Assembly (NCBI GenBank): GCA_003244125.1 | Contig: QHBL01000337.1 | Location: 2,670-15,367 of the forward strand | Length of the DNA stretch: 12,698 nt | Source: Chthoniobacterales bacterium | GTDB lineage: Bacteria; Verrucomicrobiota; Verrucomicrobiae; Chthoniobacterales; UBA10450 | Reading direction: 5' to 3' | Shown: one piece after another, positions 6,109 to 12,698 of the stretch | Layout of the letters: each line of letters begins with the position of its first letter | How positions within the stretch are numbered: the stretch's first letter is position 1 | Position numbers and translations under genes: made by a program | Notes under the pieces: generated by a model | Told to the model about the DNA's origin: nothing | The model's database searches: none | What the model saw: only the letters and a program-made list of their open reading frames with translations

Positions 6109-7641
6109 CTACCGCCCTTTCCCCGAAAACATCGTGTAGATAGTCTTCAAAACGATCATCGCATCCAGCGTCAACGAGTAGTGCCGGATGTAATACAAGT
6201 CGTAGGTGAGCTTTGCGATCGCGTCCTCCTCGCCCTCGCCGTAAGGATAATTTACCTGCGCCCAGCCGGTAATACCCGGTTTTACCAGATGGCGGAAATG
6301 ATAGAATGGGATTTTCGCGCGATAGCGGTCCGCGCACTCGGTGCTTTCTGCCCTCGGGCCGATTAAGCTAATCTCGCCCCTGAGCACATTCCAAAGCTGC
6401 GGCAGCTCATCCAGCCGCAGCTTGCGCAACAAGCGCCCAAAGAAAAAAATGCGAGAATCATTCGCTCGCGTATAGATATCGTTAGCCCCGCTTTCCGGCG
6501 CATGCCGCATGGTGCGAAACTTGAAGACGGTGAAATGCCCATCATCCCGCCCCACTCGTCGCTGGCGGAAAATAACCGGGCCGCCATCGCACAGGTAAAT
6601 CGTTAGACTAATCATCGCCATCACAGGCGCGAAGACGAGCAGGCCGATTCCCGCCGCCGCCAGATCGCACAATCGTTTCAGGTAATGATAGGGCGAAGTT
6701 CGGGAAAGCTGAAAGCCTGCCTGGATCGGCCAGAAAGGATCGATCGAATGCGCCGGCACTTGTTTCCAATGCGCTTCGTAGAATGATTCCAGCGTGTAAA
6801 CCCGCGTGCGCTGGAATTGCGTCCGGATCAATCGATCCAGCAAATCCGGCCGCAACCGATCCACTCGCTCCGCCAGGATGATCCCGCTGTAGCGGCGCGC
6901 AGGCTGGCGCAGTTTTTCATTGATCCCCCCTTCGATTAATGGCGAACCCGGTCCGGCAATGCGTTGCCCCGCCCGCGTATTTTCGAGATCGACAAACTCC
7001 AGCCGCTGCTGGTTTTCCGACCGGCGATAGAACTGATAGAACTCCGCCGCCAGCTCGCCGCAACCGAGCACCAGGAACGCGCGGTTCGCCGCCGTCACCG
7101 CAATGCGACCACGCATCGCCCGCCGGTAAAACAAAGAGAGCGACGCAAAAACAAGGAAGCTGACCAACACATTCATTCGGCTCGGCCGCATCGAATGATC
7201 GAACGTTGCCGCGCTGTAAATCAACAGCGCACTCAGCGCCAACGCGCAGATCATCGCGATCAAATGCTCCGCCGTATAAGCCAGACTTCGCGTCTCGGTG
7301 CGCGCGCTGTAACCACCGATGACGAAGAGAGCCAATACAATTACGCCAAGTTGAATGAGATCGACAAGCGCAAACTGGATTCCACCCGTGAAGGATTCGT
7401 CACGGCGCAAATAGGTAATCAAACCGTAGAGCGAAAGCCAGACCGCGACATCAAGCACGAAAAAAACGAGCGAAGGCGCCCACTCCTGCGCCGCCATCCG
7501 CGCCATCCGCCTGAACCGCGGATCCATCGATCGCACCAACCGCTGCGTCCGGTGTCCTCGTGGCGCAGCCGCGGGAGGTGGGGGCACGACGTTCCCGGCA
7601 TCCGGCGACGGAAAGTGCTCGACGAGTTGGGGGACACTCAT
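6109..7641 (-). CDS. WcaJ-type polyprenyl glycosylphosphotransferase (initiating sugar transferase)
   Basis: A 510-residue membrane enzyme that transfers a sugar-1-phosphate from a nucleotide sugar to undecaprenyl phosphate, the first step of exopolysaccharide repeat-unit synthesis. The N-terminus is proline/arginine-rich and cytoplasmic. Four membrane helices follow (about 56-78, 89-110, 124-144, 156-172), then a Rossmann-like domain starting A-F-L-V-L-G-C-G-E-L-A (188-198). The C-terminal catalytic Bac_transf domain (321-510) begins with a hydrophobic helix (about 324-350). It carries F-R-Q-R-R-V-G, K-F-R-T-M, L-D-E-L-P-Q-L-W-N-V-L-R-G-E-I-S-L-I-G-P-R (410-430, with the D-E pair at 411-412) and P-G-I-T-G-W-A-Q-V-N. 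The usual G-P-R-P-E reads G-P-R-A-E. Length fits the long WcaJ/CpsE class. The ATG at 7641 is preferred over an in-frame TTG at 7725, whose extra 28 residues look non-conserved. The transferred sugar (Glc-1-P or Gal-1-P) cannot be told. It is the first gene of the - strand pair. Confidence 0.94.
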   Translation of the reverse strand: MSVPQLVEHFPSPDAGNVVPPPPAAAPRGHRTQRLVRSMDPRFRRMARMAAQEWAPSLVFFVLDVAVWLSLYGLITYLRRDESFTGGIQFALVDLIQLGVIVLALFVIGGYSARTETRSLAYTAEHLIAMICALALSALLIYSAATFDHSMRPSRMNVLVSFLVFASLSLFYRRAMRGRIAVTAANRAFLVLGCGELAAEFYQFYRRSENQQRLEFVDLENTRAGQRIAGPGSPLIEGGINEKLRQPARRYSGIILAERVDRLRPDLLDRLIRTQFQRTRVYTLESFYEAHWKQVPAHSIDPFWPIQAGFQLSRTSPYHYLKRLCDLAAAGIGLLVFAPVMAMISLTIYLCDGGPVIFRQRRVGRDDGHFTVFKFRTMRHAPESGANDIYTRANDSRIFFFGRLLRKLRLDELPQLWNVLRGEISLIGPRAESTECADRYRAKIPFYHFRHLVKPGITGWAQVNYPYGEGEEDAIAKLTYDLYYIRHYSLTLDAMIVLKTIYTMFSGKGR

Positions 7642-7649
7642 GGCAAACG

Positions 7650-7678
7650 ATGATAGAGTAAGAATCCGGTATTGATAA
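7650..7678 (-). promoter_or_regulatory. Candidate sigma70-like promoter for the WcaJ-like gene
   Basis: Read on the - strand, TTATCA (7678-7673) and TATCAT (7655-7650) are separated by exactly 17 bases, matching the -35 and -10 consensus at 4/6 and 5/6. The -10 box ends 8 bases before the ATG at 7641, so transcripts would be leaderless or nearly so, which agrees with the absence of a ribosome binding site. This is a weak match and could be chance. Confidence 0.25.
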
Positions 7679-7819
7679 GCAGAAAAAACGAGGAAAAGCG
7701 AAAAACCTTGGCGCGGCGGAGTCAATTTCGATTAAGGCATTGTTCGGCCGCAACGGTATAGAAGTTCGGTGGGAGGAAAACCGCGAATCGGAGGGTTTTA
7801 GTGACGGCACTCTGTCGCC

Positions 7820-7945
7820 GTAGCACAGGCATCTTGCCTGTGCGGCCACTGGGCGTCTCGCCCGGTGATCCATGATCAGTTCGCAGCCCCAATATACACC
7901 GGGCAGGGAGGCCCATTGGCCCCCCAGGCGGGACGCCTGTGCTAC
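7820..7945. repeat. Palindrome-rich repeat element with 11-bp perfect inverted ends
   Basis: The 126-bp block is bounded by GTAGCACAGGC (7820-7830) and its exact reverse complement GCCTGTGCTAC (7935-7945). Inside are three hairpins: CACAGGC-ATCTT-GCCTGTG (7824-7842), CACTGGGC-GTCTC-GCCCGGTG (about 7847-7867, one wobble) and CAGGCG-GGA-CGCCTG (7925-7939). The ends themselves form part of the outer hairpins. No open frame in it looks like a protein. It resembles the composite REP/BIME type of intergenic repeat and belongs to a different sequence family from the CGTCTC repeats further left. Confidence 0.7.
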
Positions 7946-7997
7946 CCTAAGGCCGCGCGCTTTACGCCAATAGAAGCGGCATCACTACACGCAAGTT

Positions 7998-8017
7998 GGA
8001 CGACCGCTGTGTCGTCC
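7998..8017. repeat. Short hairpin GGACGAC / GTCGTCC
   Basis: A perfect 7-bp inverted repeat, GGACGAC-CGCTGT-GTCGTCC, in the divergent intergenic region. It directly abuts the possible cyclase-gene remnant at 8017. Apart from this, the 7820-7945 element, the remnant and a weak open frame at 8065-8286, the 7642-8282 gap holds nothing I can recognise. Confidence 0.4.
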
Positions 8018-8056
8018 CGGTGGATGATCAATCAATGCGAAATAACTGAAGAGCTG
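8017..8056 (+). pseudogene. Possible remnant of a class III cyclase-family gene (short fragment)
   Basis: Fifteen bases (CCGGTGGATGATCAA, 8017-8031) are identical to codons near the 5' end of the cyclase gene (9824-9838). After a 4-base insertion that looks like a tandem TCAA duplication, the next 21 bases match at 16 positions. In protein terms the fragment reads V-D-D-Q then C-E-I-T-E-E-L against V-D-D-Q-R-E-V-T-A-E-L, with several differences at third codon positions. That pattern fits an eroded homologous coding sequence rather than a random match. No similarity is evident to either side, so only a stub remains. Confidence 0.35.
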
Positions 8057-8282
8057 ATTCCCTGTTGAATGACCGATGCGGACGATGGAATTTCAAGCTC
8101 GAGATAGGACCAGCGGTGCCCGGAGAGTATTGGGGAAATCGTCCAGATATGATGCGCGCGGGCCGATTTCTGCTTCAGCACACGCTTCCTCTTATGCGTA
8201 ATCACCAAGGGCGCTGCACCGACTACCTGCTTGCTTGCTTCCAGCGGAATGGTTCGGCGAAGAGAGTTGAACCGTCAGACGC

Positions 8283-9517
8283 ATGAGCTCCGTCATCGCA
8301 CACTTATTGCGCGAAAAACCGATTGTCGTCACTGGCATGGGATCGTTTTCGGCCGCGGGCGAGTCAGTAGAAGCCTTATGGCAACGCGCGTTTGCTGGGA
8401 GAGGTTTGGCCGCCTGGCAAGAATTTGTTAGCGACCAAGGAAGCTTTCGCTTCGCGGTTTGCGCTGCGCCAGAAGTAGATGTCTCGCGGCCGGAATTGCG
8501 CTCCGTGCGCAAACTGGACCGGTGCGTGCAAATGGCCTGGATGGCAGCTAACGAGGCGTGGGGACTCAGGCCTGGCCTGGCGGATGCCTACAGAGCCGAC
8601 CGTGTGGGAGTATGATCGGCTCGTCGCGCGGGCCGCTCGGCAAACGGATCGAATCGCTGCGTAAGGACGGACGTAAATTGCCGCCGTCAATCGCGTCGGA
8701 TTCCACCTTCGGTTCCCTCACCGGGGCGCTGGCGCAATCCTTTAAATTAGAAGGACCGGGAGCGTCGATTTCGGCTACTTGCGCTTCAGGCGCGGTCGCG
8801 ATTGCGCTCGGCGCCGAGCAGATCTTGCTTGGCCACGCCGACGCGATGCTGGTAGGCGGGACCGAAGCGCCATTGTATCCGCCATTGCTGGAACAGTTGC
8901 AGGCTACCGGTGTAATCGGATTCAATGAAGACGCTTCCCAGACATGTCGTCCCTTCGATGTGAATCGGAATGGAACCGTAGTCGGCGAGGGAAGTGCGTT
9001 TCTAGTATTGGAATCGGCGCGGGCGGCGCAGACCCGCGGCGTGGATACCCTGGCACGGCTCGTAGGTTGGGCCCTGACGCTGGACAACTGCGGACGGACC
9101 GGCGTCAGTCAGGAAGGATCGGCCTTGAGGCGAACGATGGAACAAGCGTTGCAACTGGCGAATCTTAGTTCGAACGACATCGATTACATTAACGCGCACG
9201 GAACAGGAACGAAGTTGAACGACGCGGGGGAGGCGAATTCGATCAAGGCATTGATCGACGGTAAAGAAGTTTCGTGCAGCTCCACGAAACCGATTACTGG
9301 TCATTGCCTGGGGGCTACCCCCGCTTTAGAAGCGATCCTGAGTGTGGAAGCGTTGCGCCGCCAGGTAATTCCACCGACCGCGAATTGCTTGTCACAAGAT
9401 CCGCTCTGCGCGATCAACGTGCAGCCTTTGGCACCAAGGCCGGCTCCGCTTGCGTGAGTAATGTCAAACTCACTCGGTTTTTGGGGTTACCACGCCTCCC
9501 TGATTTTTCAGAGGTAA
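8283..9517 (+). pseudogene. Beta-ketoacyl-ACP synthase (KAS/FabF-like) pseudogene, frameshifted and with internal stop
   Basis: The family catalyses the condensing step of fatty acid or polyketide synthesis. Frame one (8283-8615) gives the N-terminus (P-I-V-V-T-G-M-G-S-F-S-A-A-G) up to D-R-V-G-V and then TGA. The protein continues without a gap in the frame one base back as M-I-G-S-S-R-G from 8612. The active-site triad is intact there: Cys in A-T-C-A-S-G (codon 8780), His in N-A-H-G-T-G-T (9197) and His in K-P-I-T-G-H (9302). A second lesion, TGA at 9455-9457, stops the frame. Beyond it, in the same frame, the family C-terminus is still readable as MSNSLGFWGYHASLIFQR before TAA at 9515; the usual N-S-F-G-F-G-G is damaged to N-S-L-G-F-W-G. 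Allowing one missing base, the gene spans 412 codons including the stop, the normal KAS length. A sequencing error could explain one lesion but hardly all three. Confidence 0.85.
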
Positions 9518-9520
9518 ACA

Positions 9521-9601
9521 GGGCTAGCGAGAGCTCTCGTTAGGGCGACCCTCTCGCGAGCCCGGCTATCCGGTGGGCGAGGACGGGACAGCGCCCGTCC
9601 T
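9521..9601. repeat. Palindromic intergenic repeats after the ketoacyl synthase pseudogene
   Basis: Two neighbouring structures are present. First, GGGCTAGCGAGAG (9521-9533) and CTCTCGCGAGCCC (9551-9563) are 13-bp inverted arms with one mismatch, with the perfect palindrome CGAGAGCTCTCG (9528-9539) overlapping the left arm. Second, AGGACGGG-ACAGCG-CCCGTCCT (9580-9601) is a perfect 8-bp hairpin. Neither is followed by a T-run. They form a third repeat family, distinct in sequence from the two others in the window. Confidence 0.6.
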
Positions 9602-9671
9602 TCCAAGGGCGGCATTCCGGCCTGCGCTATCTATTGATCCGCGGTTTCCCGGTCAATTCAGCCAATCGAGG

Positions 9672-9699
9672 TTGAAAAAGACAAAAGTCGCAAAATAAA
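9672..9699 (+). promoter_or_regulatory. Candidate promoter for the cyclase-TPR gene
   Basis: TTGAAA (9672-9677, 5/6 match to the -35 box) is followed after 16 bases by AATAAA (9694-9699, 4/6 match to the -10 box) in the only AT-rich stretch of the 225-bp gap, 43 bases before the ATG at 9743. It is plausible but unproven. Confidence 0.3.
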
Positions 9700-9742
9700 T
9701 TTGCAGCGCCGAATTCCCTCGATGGTCTAAGTTTCCAGAGAG

Positions 9743-12166
9743 ATGTCTGCCCAGCCTGAAATCGATTTCGAGTTGGAAATCGCCCACGTGCTTTTCATTG
9801 ACGTGATCGGTTACTCCACTCTGCCGGTGGATGATCAACGCGAAGTAACCGCGGAGCTGAACCGCCTTGTGCGGGCGACGGCCGCGTTTCGGGCGGCGGA
9901 AGAAGCTAACAAACTCTCACGCCTGCCCACGGGCGACGGAATGGCCCTGGCGTTTTTCACTACGCCGGAAGCACCGACCCGCTGCGCCGTGCAACTGGCC
10001 GAGGCTTTGCGCGGGCAATCGAAGTTTCGCGTGCGCATGGGAATGCATAGCGGACCGGTCAGCGGCGTAACCGATGTGAACGATCGCTCGAATATCGCCG
10101 GCGCCGGCATCAACATCGCCCAGCGCGTAATGGATTGCGGCGATGCCGGGCACATTCTGCTTTCGCGACACATCGCGGAGGACCTGGAGAGTTATCGTGT
10201 CTGGCGGCCCTACTTGCATCCGCTGGGAGAATTTGATGTTAAACATGGGGTGCGCCTGGGAATCGTTAATTTTCATTCCGATGAGATCGGTAACGCGGAA
10301 ATACCGAAAAAACTTACGCAGGTGCCGCCGAGTCCGGTAATTACATCAGCGCCAAAGAGACTGCGCTGGCCGCTCGTCTGGACGAGCATTGCTTTGCTGG
10401 CAATCGCCGTCGCTTACTTCGCTTTTTCCGGACACCCCTCCGCGCCCTCCTCATCGCTCGAAAGCGCTTCCCCTCCCGCGATTTCCGATAAGTCCATCGC
10501 CGTCCTGCCGTTTGAGAATCTAAGTGACAACAAGCAAAACAGTTATTTCGCCGACGGCGTGCAGGATCAAATTCTCACTAATCTCTCGAAAGTTTCGGAT
10601 TTAAAGGTAATCAGTCACACCAGTGTAAGGCAATATAAGAGCGGCATTACCCGCAATCTGCGCGAGATCGGGCAGCAACTTCGAGTCGCTTATATCCTTG
10701 AAGGATCGGTCCAAAGCGCGCCGCCAAATCGCCTTCGGATCAGCGCCAATCTTATCGATGCGCGAACCGACTCGCAACTTTGGGCCGAAACCTATGATCG
10801 TGATGTTGCAGATCTGTTCGCCATTCAAAGCGAACTTGCCCAGGCCATCGCCAATCAACTACAAGCCAGGCTTTCACCAGCGCAAAAGGCTGAGATAGAA
10901 GAGCGTCCTACTCACGATCTGGTCGCCTTTGAGTTATACCTTCAGGCGAAAGGAACCATCGATAGCTATATCATTGCCGAGGACGTGCGGGCGGCGTTGT
11001 TGAAGGCGTTGCAGGCGCTCGAACAAGCAACCGCGCAAGATGAACAATTCGTCCTGGCCTATTGTTATCTCGCGCGCGTTCACTCTCTCCTCTATTTCTT
11101 CGATCTCGATCCGGCGGCAAATCGCGTCCTTCTGGCAGAAGCAGCCGCCAAGGCAGCGCTCCGGCTTCGCCCCGATTCGGCCGAAGCGCACCTGGCCATG
11201 GCAGACTACTACTTTCGTTGTCAGCGCGACTACGACCGCGCGCAATCCGAGCTGGCGATTGCCCGACCGGGTCTCCCAAATAGCACGCCATTTTTCATTT
11301 TGTCGGGCTACATCAACCGACGGCAGAATCATTTTCCGGAAGCCGAGAAGGATTTTATCACCGCCGTTCGCCTCGATCCGCGCAACCCAAATGCCTACAA
11401 TCTTCTGGCCGATACTTACGTGCTGGAACGAAGGTTTCCCCTCTCGGATGAGGTTTCCCGAAATGTCATCGCAGCCGGAGACGACACCCCAATCGTGCGC
11501 TATCGACAGGCCGCGACGCAGTTTTTTTTCACCGGCGATACGAGCCCAATGCGTGAAGTGCTGGCCAAGGCGCCGGCGGATTTGGATGTGGGTGGCGGTG
11601 AAACACCCACCCGCGTTTTGCTCGCGATATTGGATCACGATTACGCCAGGGCTGAGCAAGCGCTGGCAATTTCGCCACGACAGGATTTTCAGGACATCGA
11701 CTTTAGCTTCTACTATCCCAAGGCATGGTATGAGGCGATGATCGCGCGCGCTAAAGGTGATCTGCCTGCCGCGCAGGCTGCCTTCGCCCAGGTCCGCGCT
11801 ATTTTAGAGCAACGCCTTCTACTTAAGCCGGAACACGCGCGAACCCTCGCCGTCCTGGCGCAGGTCGATGCGGGCCTCGGACAGAAGGAGCTGGCGCTGC
11901 ACGAGGCGCAGCACGCAGTAGATTTGATGCCGCTGTCGAAAGATGTTTACGACGGCGCCCTGGTTCTCGAGAGTTTTGCTCAAGTTTGTACTTGGACCGG
12001 TGAACACGATCGCGCCATCGAATTGTTGCAGAAGCTGGTCGCAATACCAAGCTATGTAAATTATGGCCGGCTCAAGGTCCATCCAAGCTGGATTCCCCTT
12101 CGCGGCAATCCGCGATTTGAATGGACCGTGGCCTCAATGGCGCCGAAAGAGCCGCTGCGAAAGTGA
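9743..12166 (+). CDS. Class III cyclase-like domain / TM / TolB-like / TPR signalling protein
   Basis: An 807-residue protein. Residues about 10-185 form a class III adenylyl/guanylyl cyclase-type domain: metal-binding Asp20 in F-I-D-V-I-G-Y-S and Asp65 in T-G-D-G, and the transition-state pair Asn124/Arg128 in I-N-I-A-Q-R. By alignment, the Lys and Asp that normally select adenine read Leu61 and Asn117. Nucleotide specificity, and even activity, is therefore uncertain. One membrane helix lies at about 209-230 after a basic stretch. Residues about 251-375 are a TolB-like domain (S-I-A-V-L-P-F-E-N-L-S, then L-W-A-E-T-Y-D-R), and about 395-785 are TPR-type helical repeats. The topology implies a cytoplasmic cyclase and a periplasmic sensing or scaffold part. 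AGAGAG touches the ATG, too close for a good ribosome site. The ligand and targets are unknown. The gene stands alone after the decayed region. Confidence 0.9.
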   Translation: MSAQPEIDFELEIAHVLFIDVIGYSTLPVDDQREVTAELNRLVRATAAFRAAEEANKLSRLPTGDGMALAFFTTPEAPTRCAVQLAEALRGQSKFRVRMGMHSGPVSGVTDVNDRSNIAGAGINIAQRVMDCGDAGHILLSRHIAEDLESYRVWRPYLHPLGEFDVKHGVRLGIVNFHSDEIGNAEIPKKLTQVPPSPVITSAPKRLRWPLVWTSIALLAIAVAYFAFSGHPSAPSSSLESASPPAISDKSIAVLPFENLSDNKQNSYFADGVQDQILTNLSKVSDLKVISHTSVRQYKSGITRNLREIGQQLRVAYILEGSVQSAPPNRLRISANLIDARTDSQLWAETYDRDVADLFAIQSELAQAIANQLQARLSPAQKAEIEERPTHDLVAFELYLQAKGTIDSYIIAEDVRAALLKALQALEQATAQDEQFVLAYCYLARVHSLLYFFDLDPAANRVLLAEAAAKAALRLRPDSAEAHLAMADYYFRCQRDYDRAQSELAIARPGLPNSTPFFILSGYINRRQNHFPEAEKDFITAVRLDPRNPNAYNLLADTYVLERRFPLSDEVSRNVIAAGDDTPIVRYRQAATQFFFTGDTSPMREVLAKAPADLDVGGGETPTRVLLAILDHDYARAEQALAISPRQDFQDIDFSFYYPKAWYEAMIARAKGDLPAAQAAFAQVRAILEQRLLLKPEHARTLAVLAQVDAGLGQKELALHEAQHAVDLMPLSKDVYDGALVLESFAQVCTWTGEHDRAIELLQKLVAIPSYVNYGRLKVHPSWIPLRGNPRFEWTVASMAPKEPLRK

Positions 12167-12225
12167 GGAAGTATTCGCGATTCGCCTCGTCTAACGCTAA
12201 TTCCACTTAACTAACTTGCTTTACC

Positions 12226-12698
12226 ATGCCTATTCGCATTCTCGTCACCGGGGGCACCTTCGATAAGGAGTACAACGAACGGAATGGAGAACTTTACTTT
12301 AAGGACACTCATTTGGCCGAGATGCTTCGGCTGGGACGATCCAAAGTAGAAGTTACTATCCGGACGGTGATGATGATCGATAGTCTCGATATGACCGAAA
12401 CCGACCGCGCGCTAATCGTCCAAAACTGCGCGCAAGCACAGGAAGACCGCATCGTCATTACTCATGGCACCGATACCATGGCCGAAACGGCGGCGGCGAT
12501 CGCGCGAGCTACTTCAGGAAAAACAGTCGTGCTTACCGGGGCGATGATTCCGTATGCTTTCGGCAGCTCCGACGGCCTCTTCAACCTCGGGAGTGCACTG
12601 TCGTTTGCGCAGGTGCTGCCTTCTGGTGTTTACATTGCAATGAACGGCAAATGTTTCCCATGGGACCGCGTCCGTAAAAATCGCGAGCGCGGCGAGTT
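12226..12698 (+). CDS. Asparaginase-family protein, short type (3' end cut by window)
   Basis: 157 codons are visible and the frame is open at the window edge. The family hydrolyses L-asparagine to aspartate and ammonia. Catalytic marks are present: T-G-G-T-F-D with Thr11 as the likely nucleophile, H-G-T-D-T-M with Thr82/Asp83, the L-T-G-A-M-I-P (103-109) and S-D-G-L-F-N-L-G (115-122) segments, and Lys151 in V-R-K-N as the probable catalytic lysine. The usual two-domain asparaginases have about 330 residues. A short single-domain class of roughly 160-170 residues ends soon after an R-K-N motif, and this sequence resembles that class, so only a few residues are probably missing. The ATG at 12226 follows the cyclase gene by 59 bp on the same strand; no ribosome binding site or terminator is evident between them. 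Activity of the single-domain class is less established. Confidence 0.88.
   Translation, partial: MPIRILVTGGTFDKEYNERNGELYFKDTHLAEMLRLGRSKVEVTIRTVMMIDSLDMTETDRALIVQNCAQAQEDRIVITHGTDTMAETAAAIARATSGKTVVLTGAMIPYAFGSSDGLFNLGSALSFAQVLPSGVYIAMNGKCFPWDRVRKNRERGE

Noticed and set aside
6964..7653. 229-codon open frame on + strand
   Set aside because: It lies wholly antisense to the WcaJ-like gene, is Arg-rich without recognisable motifs, and reflects the codon bias of the opposite strand.
7642..7725. N-terminal extension of the WcaJ-like protein from a TTG
   Set aside because: TTG start without a ribosome site, and the extra residues are not typical of the family; the ATG at 7641 is better.
9580..9601. 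AGGACGGG/CCCGTCCT hairpin as an intrinsic terminator
   Set aside because: The stem is good but no U-tract follows, and it lies among other palindromes of a repeat type.
10934..11659. 241-codon open frame on - strand
   Set aside because: Antisense shadow of the TPR part of the cyclase protein; no motifs, start site or neighbour support.
11040..11741. 233-codon open frame on + strand
   Set aside because: Out-of-frame shadow of the TPR region, rich in W, R and P as expected from a shifted frame.

Overview
The window looks like chromosomal DNA of a Gram-negative, probably Verrucomicrobiota-like soil or sediment bacterium (Chthoniobacterales/'Spartobacteria' type). That assignment is an inference from three things: an outer-membrane polysaccharide export locus, a cyclase-TolB-like-TPR signalling protein and a short asparaginase of kinds common there, and intergenic spaces filled with short palindromic repeats. 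No rRNA, tRNA, CRISPR array, transposase or phage gene was seen.

Left part (1-7641): an exopolysaccharide/capsule assembly locus on two converging strands. On the + strand are an outer-membrane beta-barrel protein (5' end outside the window), a short Wza/OPX-type export protein and a Wzc-type co-polymerase/tyrosine autokinase with a tyrosine-rich tail. On the - strand, transcribed toward them, are a WcaJ-type initiating sugar-phosphate transferase and then an O-antigen ligase/polymerase-family membrane protein. Together these could start the repeat unit on the lipid carrier, polymerise or ligate it, control chain length and pass the polymer across the outer membrane. Flippase and further glycosyltransferases are not in the window. 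The OPX protein stops straight after its SLBB domain, with no C-terminal helix for an outer-membrane pore, and sits next to a beta-barrel. This suggests a composite OPX/beta-barrel translocon rather than a classical Wza pore.

Middle (7642-9742): a decayed zone. It holds palindromic repeat elements, a possible short remnant of a cyclase-family gene, and a beta-ketoacyl-ACP synthase pseudogene. The latter spans a full family length (about 411 codons) but has a 1-nt frameshift and an in-frame TGA, with the lost C-terminal motif still readable beyond the stop.

Right part (9743-12698): an 807-residue membrane protein joins a class III nucleotide cyclase-like domain, one membrane helix, a TolB-like domain and a TPR domain. 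It is followed 59 bp later by an asparaginase-family gene that runs off the window, probably only a few residues short of its end.

At least three families of intergenic palindromes (GTAGCC/CGTCTC type, GTAGCACAGGC type, GGGCTAGCGAGAG type) sit between genes. One copy supplies the stop codon of the Wzc-like gene.
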